A DNA stretch of 64,000 nucleotides from Sycon ciliatum (taxonomy: Eukaryota; Porifera; Calcarea; Leucosolenida; Sycettidae): assembly GCF_964019385.1 (NCBI RefSeq), contig NC_088645.1, positions 42,238,331 to 42,302,330 on the forward strand. Direction: 5' to 3'. Below, one piece after another: positions 56,904 through 64,000 of the stretch. The notes under the pieces are model-generated. The model was not told the DNA's origin, did no database searches, and saw nothing but the letters and a program-made list of their open reading frames with translations. Each line of letters starts with the position of its first letter. Position 1 is the first letter of the stretch. A program made the position numbers and the translations under genes.

Positions 56904-56934
<31 letters not shown>

Positions 56935-56935
<1 letters not shown>

Positions 56936-58240
56936 AGGGATAACAGAGCGCTTGCTGGCATTTGCTTCTTTGACTTGGCCAAGGCTTTTGATACCGTCTG
57001 GCATCGAGGACTTTTGGCAAAGCTCAAGCATGCATTCAGGGTACGCAAACAACCACTCTCCTGGCTGAAATCTTATCTCTCTGGGCGTTATCAGTACGTA
57101 ACTGTGCTTGGCACATCCTCGGCTGCAGAGCCAGTATTGTCAGGCGTTCCTCAAGGATCAATTCTTGGTCCCCTACTATTTATAATTTACGTAAACGACT
57201 TACCTGCAGTCTTCCCTGGAACGTCTCTGTTTGCTGACGACACGACCCTTCTCACCTCATCAGCTTCCCTCACTGGCCTGAAAAACAACTTGCGTGCTGG
57301 CATTCAGGAAGTTCTTTCCTGGATGTCGTCCTGGAGGTTGTCCCCAAATCTATCAAAAACAAAAATCGTGCTCTTCCCGCCCCAGCCGGAGTTCACAACC
57401 CTCATCCATGCCAACTTTCCAAATCCAATTGACATAGTTACTTCTCACAAACACCTTGGCATTGTGATTGACTCTGCACTCTCTTGGGTACCTCACATCG
57501 AATATATATGTAAAAAATCAAGTAAATCCTTAGGAATTCTCTCCCCCCACTGCTCCTACCTCCCACTTTCTTGCAAGCTTCTTTTTTATTTAGCCTACCT
57601 TCGCCCAATATTTCATTATGCAGATACGTCTTGGGTTGGGTTATCCTCTTCCGCTGCTGCAAAGCTTGAAATACATCACAAGAAAATACTTAAAATTCTC
57701 CTCCGTCAACCCCGCATGCTCTGATCATCCGCCCTTTATAAAATCGCTCACACAACCCCGTTATCACATGGACGCAGTGCACACATGGCTTCTCTTGTCC
57801 ATTCTATTAAGCTTGAGTTGTGCCCACCTCATCTCATGTGTTTTAATTGGTTCTCTTCTCTAAGAACTAGAAACTCGCTCTTACTCCCTAAGTGTAACTC
57901 ATCCACTCTGTTGCGCTCCCCTCTCTTTATTGCTTATTCTGTTTGGCTCACTCTACCCAGAGAAGTTAAGGACCTGACCTCACTCCGCCCCTTATTTACT
58001 ACGACATGCATAGCTCATCATCCACATGTCCTTTGCGTCTCTGTGTTTTTCACTGTTTTTTTTGACATTATCTTTCTTTACGGAGTTGTTGTTGCTGTTC
58101 GTTTTGCTACTCTTTCTTTCTTTTTCCCTCCCCTCATTTCTATTAATTTTATCGCCGTGGTTGGCAATCACCCACTCTCGTAACATTGGCCGGTGTTTCC
58201 GCCGAGTCTTGAGATGTTGTAATAAATAATAATAATAATA
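56935..58240 (+). mobile_element. LINE-C ORF2, C-terminal RT, and 3' UTR
   Basis: Resumes with RALAGICFFDLAKAFDTVW, then SGVPQGSILGPLLF, LFADDTTLLTSS (active site), LSPNLSKTKIVLF and HLGIVIDSALSW. Frame to 57724, then a shift. The 3' UTR ends in GTTGTAATAAATAATAATAA. Tails of the same family are at 30068 and 35205. Confidence 0.85.
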
Positions 58241-58323
58241 ATCACATTAATTTTGTCACTTTTGTAACTTAGGGTGTGCCACGTTTCTATGCAGAATGAG
58301 CGCAATTGCGCCAATTTAGCCCT

Positions 58324-58330
58324 ATAAAAG
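58324..58330 (+). promoter_or_regulatory. TATA-like box upstream of the second hammerhead
   Basis: TATAAAA, 48 nt before stem I of the 58.4-kb hammerhead, close to the spacing seen in element A. Confidence 0.4.
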
Positions 58331-58378
58331 TCAGTCTAACCTTATTATTCTGAAAGAGTTTCATTCAACATCATATGC

Positions 58379-58422
58379 CTCCACTGATGAGCTCAGGAGG
58401 AGCGAAACAGCTGTCTGGAGGG
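58379..58422 (+). ncRNA. Hammerhead ribozyme, type I, palindromic stem III
   Basis: Stem I CCTCCA (58379-58384) pairs perfectly with TGGAGG (58417-58422). CTGATGA 58385-58391. Stem II GCTC/GAGC (58392-58395, 58401-58404), loop AGGAG. GAAA 58405-58408. Stem III is the palindrome CAGCTG (58409-58414). The cleavage triplet is GTC (58414-58416). Core invariant and all helices complementary. A palindromic stem III with no loop would favour a dimeric ribozyme. Helices are unrelated in sequence to the 44.7-kb motif, so this is a second family. Confidence 0.8.
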
Positions 58423-59042
58423 TCAATGTCAATATCAATCTATATACCGGAATTGTCCTCGCTGTTGTGATGGTGATGTGAGTGCAGAGTTTGGATCGGC
58501 CAAGAGGGCAATGTGGTGGTGTGGTGTATTGAGATGCATGCAGTGTCAACAAAGTGAGGCACGGTCCCAGCATGTACACAAGGTATGGGAAGGGGGGGGG
58601 GGGGGTGCTGGGCATACTGCACGATACATATATGCGTAACAGGGATGTCACTTGTCTCACATGTTTCCTTCGCCGAACTGTTTACATTGAAACCAAGGGA
58701 AGGCAGTGAGAGGAGCACAAAGACTATCCATGCAGCCACTGCACTAGTGTATACAGAGCAGCACGTTTACGGCTTTAGGAATACATGTCTGAAGTCACAT
58801 TACCAATGATTTATGAATACATGACCAATGTGACCATGACCAATGAGAATGTACCCAGTGTGATGACAGTGCTCAATATCGGAGGCAGAGTGTAGCACAG
58901 AACAGAACAACAAGGACAAACAAGGCTTCTTTGCTGCGACTTCAAGTTTCATGCTGTCGCAATTATCAGGCAACGGTTGCGTTCTGTTCTGACTAATGAT
59001 TATAAAGTCAACCCTGTTAACGATCTATGTGTAGCATTCAAA
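58423..59042. other. No gene; probable body of the hammerhead element
   Basis: Contains the 48-bp repeat shared with 39505 and a G run near 58592-58605. Element boundaries were not found. Confidence 0.4.
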
Positions 59043-59112
59043 CAAACACACACACACACACACACATACACACACACACGCATACATACACACATACACA
59101 CATACACACACA

Positions 59113-59152
<40 letters not shown>
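59043..59152. repeat. (CA)n microsatellite
   Basis: CA run with CATA interruptions at the 3' end of an R2 copy. Confidence 0.9.
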
Positions 59153-59153
<1 letters not shown>

Positions 59154-59156
59154 ACC

Positions 59157-59530
59157 TTTTCACCTTTTGACGCCCAACTCCGAAGGTAATGATAGCGATG
59201 CTGCGGCAGAAGCTATAGCAACTTGTGCTGGGATTGCACCATTCAACAGCTTGCAAGACTGAAGAATTGACCACCACTATTCAGCCTGGTCTACACCACA
59301 CAGCTATGAAGTGGCTTCTTCTGGCCAGTGAATCTGTACGTTTGGTCTTTTTCATTTTTTCCCGGACACACATCATACCAGATACTCAGTCATGCACCAT
59401 GCACAGGCTGTTGGCAACCACGCAGGAGAATGAAAGAAAAGTCAGGAGAAATCTGAGAAGGAGAAGAAAGACGTGTGTGACCATAACCGTCGGGAATCCA
59501 ACCCGCCACCTGTCATTTGGAAGTCGCTGC
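59157..59530 (-). mobile_element. R2 SINE-like repeat
   Basis: Same body as the 18.7-kb copy. B-box-like GGTTGGATTCC on the minus strand (59493-59503), one base off consensus. A CA run follows at 59553-59606. Confidence 0.65.
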
Positions 59531-59611
59531 ACATACCACTGTACCATATGGGACACACACACGCACGCACACAGACACACAGACACACACCATCACACAC
59601 CACACCATTGG

Positions 59612-59985
59612 ACCATTGGACGCCCATCGCCGGAGGCGATGATAGCGATGCTACAGCAGAAGCCATAGCAACTTGTGCTGGGATTGCACCATTCAACAGC
59701 TTGCAAGGCTGAAGAATTGACCGCCACTATTCAGCCTGGTCTACACCACACAGCTATTAAGTGGCTTTTTCTGGCCAGTGAATCCCTATTTTTGGTCTTT
59801 TTATTTTTTCCCGCACACACATCACACCACATACTCCAGCATGCACTGGTTGTTGGTAACCACCCAGGAGAATGAAAGAAAAGTCAGGAAGAGTCTGAGA
59901 AAGAGAAGAAAGACGTGTGTGACCATAATCGTCGGGAATCGAACCCGCAACCTATCGATTGGAAATAGCTGCACACACGCACACA
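59612..59985 (-). mobile_element. R2 SINE-like repeat, best B box
   Basis: Perfect pol III B box GGTTCGATTCC on the minus strand (59935-59945). Body and CA tail as in other copies. The upstream tRNA part is short, with no A box seen. Confidence 0.7.
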
Positions 59986-60057
59986 CAGACACACGTACAC
60001 AGACACACATACACACGCACGCACACACACACGCACACACGCACACACACACTACAC

Positions 60058-60537
60058 TAGGCCTTGACGGATTATGCTACTATTTTTGTGAAATTATGCT
60101 TTTAGCATTGCTGAAAAAATTGCCGAATTATGCTATTTTTATGCTAAAAGTTATCATATTATGCCGTATTATGCTCCCGTATGCTGCTAATGCATAACGG
60201 TTCTGTGCAAAATAACAGGGGATTTTTTTTTGTAGAGGGCGTTGTACTGTAGTAGCAAAAGTTCAACGGGGTCAACGCACCGTCCGACCTAGCTACGACC
60301 ATCACTGATTGTAGTGGACTTGACATGTTATCAAGGGAGTCGTAAACCTACAACTTCCTAGTGCATCTACTTGTACTTGTACTTGCAGAACATGTACAAC
60401 TGTATGGAATATGATGCGAACAGGCGGATTATTACAATTTTATGCGATTCGTATGCAATTTGCCTCGAATTATGCGATTATTCGATTTTGGTAGAAATTA
60501 TGCGAAAAATTATGCTAGCATAATCCGTCAAGGCCTA
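60058..60537. mobile_element. hAT-type MITE, 22-bp perfect TIR, 8-bp TSD
   Basis: Starts TAGGCCTTGACGG and ends with the exact complement; 22 terminal bases match perfectly. CACTACAC lies at 60050-60057 and 60538-60545. AT-rich interior with many ATTATGC motifs and no ORF. Inserted in a CA-rich tract. Confidence 0.92.
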
Positions 60538-60545
60538 CACTACAC

Positions 60546-60641
60546 ACACACGCACACACACACACACACACACACGCACACACACACGCACACACACAGA
60601 CCATCACACACCACACACACAGACACACACAGACACACACA

Positions 60642-60679
<38 letters not shown>

Positions 60680-60703
60680 CACACACACACGCACACACAC
60701 ACG
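60546..60703. repeat. CA-rich microsatellite
   Basis: CA with CGCA and CAGA interruptions. 60704-61388 has no recognised gene; 60790-60880 has four imperfect AAAGCAAATGAAAAGAAC repeats. Confidence 0.85.
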
Positions 60704-61388
60704 TTGATCGGATGAGATAAAATACAATCATGTCTTTATCAATGATGGAAATGCAACTAAAAGCCAAAACAGTTTTAAAATGTCAAGAACTCGAAGCAAA
60801 TGCAAAAAAAACCAAAGCAAATGAAAAGAACTCAAAGCAAAATGAAAGAACCCAAAGCAAATGAAAAGAACCCAAAGATAAAGAAATGAACCCAACCAGC
60901 CGTACACGGAGCACACAAGGGGCAAAAGCATAAATATGTAAACTTCCTCAAAAATCGTGTGAATGAAATCCATAGATCTAGACCGGAACCTGAGCCTCCG
61001 ACACAGCTAGTGCTGCAGACGAAGCACCAGCTCCCAGAACCACGGGATGTCCGAACAGCTTCCTGCAACCTCGGAGACACATAATACAAGACATAGTTAG
61101 CGAGAAAGACAACTAATTACTAACATTGAACATAGGCCATGACGTGCCAATACTGCTCGGACTTCTTTGCTGCCAGAAGAGCGGCACCCTTGAGTACATG
61201 AGATTAAATACACCGGTGGCTTTGTCCTTGACACACGCAGGTCCTCCAAAGGCATGGGTCTGTGGAGATGCGCTCCCAGCACTGACCAACGAATATGTTT
61301 CACATCCGATTTTCTCGGAGCCAGGAAATTATTGTTTTAAGTTTATTCACATTGAGATACTGAGTGTACCGCTATACACGTGAACGAT

Positions 61389-61606
61389 ACTTTGTTGACA
61401 CTTGGTCGACACTTTGTTGACACTTTGTTGACACTTGGTCGACACTTTGTTAACACTTTGTTGACACTTGGTCGACACCTTGTTGACACTTTGTTGACAC
61501 TTTGTTGACACTTTGTTGACACTTTGTTGACACTTTGTTGACACTTTGTTGACACTTTGTTAACACTTTGTTGACACTTTGTTAACACTTTGTGGACACT
61601 TTGTTG
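61389..61606. repeat. 11-bp minisatellite (TTTGTTGACAC)
   Basis: About 20 units with GGTCGACAC and GTTAACAC variants. It continues briefly after the MITE (62057-62085), so it was one array. Confidence 0.93.
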
Positions 61607-62056
61607 TAGGCCCAGACAGATCCTGCCGGCAATTCTTTCGCCAAAGTATCGAAGAATTGAAAGAGCGGAAATTGCCGGCAAAATCGGAGCAAAATATAGA
61701 GATGTTGGGTAAAATCGATGCCTGGTACTTGGATTTCCTTGTTTCTTACCCGTTCAGCAGGATCACACTGCCCAGGACGAGATCATGTCACCGAAATATC
61801 ACTGGGATTCACTGTGGATCGAAAATTGATTTTGGAAGAACTTAGGGACACGTGCGTGGACACCCGTGTTGAGAAACCAACCCTGCAATTTTTATGAAAC
61901 ATTGTACGGGATTGTACGGGAAGTGGATAAAATACACGTTTTTCTGGAGCAAAATATCTAGTTTCTTGTGCCAGGCTCGGCAAAATATCGAAGCTTTCTC
62001 AGCAACATTTTGCGGCAACATATCGAGGCGAGCGGAGCAGAATCTGTCTGGGCCTA
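61607..62056. mobile_element. hAT-type MITE in the minisatellite, 8-bp TSD
   Basis: TAGGCCCAGACAGAT at the left and its complement at the right. CTTTGTTG duplicated at 61599-61606 and 62057-62064. No ORF of note. TIR start (TAGGCC) is shared with the 60-kb element. Confidence 0.9.
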
Positions 62057-62299
62057 CTTTGTTGACACTATGTTGACACGTGACCCCATTACCGCCCTAC
62101 TTGCTGAAGCTGTTGACTGGTTTGGAACAACATGCTGACCCCGCCACCCCAATCTACGTGGAGGAGTTCCGCAATTTGCTACTTCGTACTGACTGCGTGT
62201 CCGGCATCGGCCTCGCAATCTGCTCCAAGGAGCCCAATAGGGCTCCGTGATCTGCTCCATCTCCGCCATCGCCAATCTATTGCGCATTAGTTGACCCAG

Positions 62300-62765
62300 G
62301 AATGAACTTACTGGAAGGAATGTTTGCAAGGTGGAAGACGAATAAGAAGAATCGTGGGAATCGGGCGACAATGGCTGGGATGTAAGTCCAACATTGCTGG
62401 TGCTAGAGTTGCCACTGTCTGTTTACAAGGGAATCATGTACATGTATGTTGCCGTTTTGCCTTTTCCCATGTTCTCCATCGACTGTACTCCCATGACTAA
62501 ACTTACGGGAAGGAGTATTAATATTTGCAAGATGGAAGAAGAAGAAGAAGAAGAAGAAGAAGAAGAAGAAGAAGAAGAAGAAGAAGAAGAAGAAGAAGAA
62601 GAAGAAGAAGAAGAAGAAGAAGAAGAAGAAGCGTGGGAATCCGACGGCAATGCCTGGAATGTAAGCCCAACATTTCTGGAACCAGAGTTGCCACTGCTTG
62701 TTTATAAGGACTGCATGTGTGTTGCCTTTTTTGCCTTTTACCATGTTCTCCTCCGACTGTACTGG
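62300..62765. repeat. Tandem duplication with (GAA)32 expansion in one copy
   Basis: 62300-62500 and 62500-62765 align (GGAAGGA...TTTGCAAG-TGGAAGA; GAGTTGCCACTG; CATGTTCTCC-TCGACTGTACT). The first copy has only GAAGACGAATAAGAAGAA where the second has a pure GAA run at 62535-62630. No gene model supported. Confidence 0.85.
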
Positions 62766-63498
62766 TCTGGTGAACGCTCTCACGTGTGTTGCCCTTTTCA
62801 GGCAGTAGAAGGGGGGGGGGAGGGAAGTGTCCAGCACATGCTGGCATCCAGGAATGCTGGGAGGAACTAGGCAAATGTCTGACCCTTCCTCTTACTCCAA
62901 GAAAATTCAGATTTACCATACTGCAGTACCCGGAAGGGCACGTTTGCCCTGGCTTTGGGGCAATGTAATGTGACCCGGATATGCAACATAGGGTAACACC
63001 ACCACTGGTACAAGGCATCACAGTGTAATGGTACCGTAACTTTGTTACTACACGAAGCTACTTACGTGGAATATCCAACATTGGAGTTCATCAACGGCCA
63101 TGTAATAGGTGATGGCCTACGCCTATGGACCAGAGTCCCCAGCTGCATCTAGAGGTAGGAACATCGTGCTACTGCAGGGGCGTCAACGGACCCCTTCACA
63201 GGGGGGTGCACAGGAATTTTGCAGAGGAAAATCTTTGCACAGGAAAACAGGAAAAAGTTCGCTGATAGTGAGCTGGCCAGGCGCTTTCTTTTTTCGAGAA
63301 GACGATATTTTGAGAGGAAACGGCTCCAAAGACTCTTCAAGTGTGGTGACCTGACTAACTTACTTGCGACCACACTGAAATATTATATCTTCTGTTTCAA
63401 ACAAACATCCAGCATGCCGCCGCGCGTGTAGATTCTAGTACAAGGCCAAAGGATGCAGCGCTGCGCACACGTGCACGGGCGTAGTAGTAAAATAATAT
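62766..63498. other. No recognisable gene
   Basis: A G run at 62811-62820; otherwise unique sequence without motif-bearing frames. Confidence 0.4.
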
Positions 63499-63500
63499 TA

Positions 63501-63938
63501 GGGAGGTTTCGTACTACGTAATTACGTATGAAAATCCGTATGTCGTACGTGCCGGGGAGCGAGGGCAACTTACTTTCATACGTAAATCTCTCTACGGATT
63601 TCCGTAGGAAAGCTGTTTCCTATGTTGGGTCCTCCTTAGGACTTTTTGAAATATTTTGTCGCATTTTCCGCATTTGTCCATGGCAACGTTCAAGCCGCGC
63701 GAAACACAAGGTACACACACCGTACACCACGTGCAAAATCTAATGGAAAACGCGGTTTCGGTTCATGGTGCATGCAGTGGGCGCATGCAGCCAACGCGTC
63801 TCCAAAGCAACAACGCATGTTTAGCAGTTGTGGAGAAATCACGTAGAGCGAAACCCAACAGCTCTGATTATTATGTATGAAAATTCCGTGCAGTTCATAC
63901 GTTATTTTCATACGTAATTCCGTAGAGCGAAACCTCCC
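63501..63938. mobile_element. MITE with ~35-bp imperfect TIR, TA target
   Basis: GGGAGGTTTCG at the left and CGAAACCTCCC at the right. The match continues through AATTACGTATGAAAAT with a few mismatches. TA on both outer sides (63499-63500, 63939-63940). Sub-terminal repeats of TACGTA/CATACG. Non-coding. Confidence 0.8.
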
Positions 63939-64000
63939 TATTATAACTTATACTTGTAGTCTTTTCATAACCAGGAGTTTGCAAAAAACAAGGTCGAATT

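Larger units (their letters stand above)
52297..56934 (+). mobile_element. LINE-A, apparently full-length, inside LINE-C
   Basis: 4.6 kb with 5' UTR (to 52401), ORF1, ORF2, 3' UTR and poly(A) 56907-56934. Flanking LINE-C RT sequence resumes immediately, with no obvious target duplication. Confidence 0.9.

Noticed and set aside
59935-59945. Functional tRNA gene
   Set aside because: Only a B box is present; no A box, acceptor stem or cloverleaf can be drawn, and the sequence is part of a dispersed SINE-like repeat.
61389-61606. CRISPR array
   Set aside because: 11-bp units without spacers in a eukaryotic context; the same holds for the 53-bp, 28-bp and 23-bp arrays.
61343-61681. 112-codon minus-strand repeat protein (STKCQQSVNKV units)
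   Set aside because: Direct translation of the 11-bp minisatellite; runs into a MITE inserted later.
62518-63021. Poly-Glu, poly-Arg, poly-Leu and poly-Phe proteins
   Set aside because: Frames of the (GAA)32 repeat.

Overview
The window is a transposon-dense stretch of a eukaryotic, almost certainly metazoan, genome. Genes with consensus GT-AG introns, long (CA)n tracts, tRNA-derived SINEs, several LINE lineages, an LTR retrotransposon and MITEs are interleaved and nested. No prokaryotic gene organisation is visible. The mix of cytosolic tyrosine-kinase-like kinases and this repeat content would suit a marine invertebrate such as a sponge. That taxonomic guess is inference only; nothing in the window is diagnostic.

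Layout. 1-7 kb: three copies of an unclassified repeat (called R1 here), a tRNA-SINE, and LINE fragments sitting inside (CA/TG)n tracts. 7.2-12.15 kb: a decayed LTR retrotransposon on the minus strand with matching LTRs, a primer-binding site and a 4-bp target duplication. 13.3-15.5 kb: the best host gene, a kinase with a heptad-repeat second exon (minus strand). 15.8-18.2 kb: two foldback DNA elements. 18.3-20.4 kb: SINE-like repeats (R2) and a LINE fragment. 21.5-25.5 kb: a LINE and a 53-bp satellite array split by a young LINE. 25.5-29.7 kb: a candidate multi-exon plus-strand gene. 30-35.3 kb: an almost complete two-ORF LINE (minus) inserted in the tail of another LINE. 35.75-36.67 kb: a kinase pseudogene. 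38-39 kb: a tandem triplication. 40.4-46 kb: a LINE tail, a hammerhead-ribozyme element carrying a LINE insertion, and a second inverted ribozyme element. 46.1-47 kb: a nuclease-like retroelement ORF. 48-58.2 kb: one LINE interrupted by two others. 58.3-64 kb: a further hammerhead motif, microsatellites and MITEs.

The most unusual content is three sequences with the full hammerhead ribozyme core: 44696-44741 (+), 45661-45706 (-) and 58379-58422 (+). The first lies in a 478-bp unit present as about 1.4 head-to-tail copies. The second is a near-unit copy in opposite orientation, flanked by a 12-bp direct repeat. Two of the three have a TATA-like box about 45-55 nt upstream. This is the organisation of non-autonomous ribozyme retroelements (retrozymes) or Penelope-type terminal repeats. 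No Penelope-type reverse transcriptase was recognised in the window, so a mobilising enzyme would have to come from elsewhere.

LINE families are named informally: LINE-A (23.9, 41.3 and 52.3 kb), LINE-B (48.2 kb; relative at 40.5 kb), LINE-C (48-58 kb, tails at 30.1 and 35.2 kb), LINE-D (30.4-34.9 kb), plus zinc-finger LINEs at 2.8 and 6.2 kb. All calls come from reading the sequence; no database search or folding program was run.
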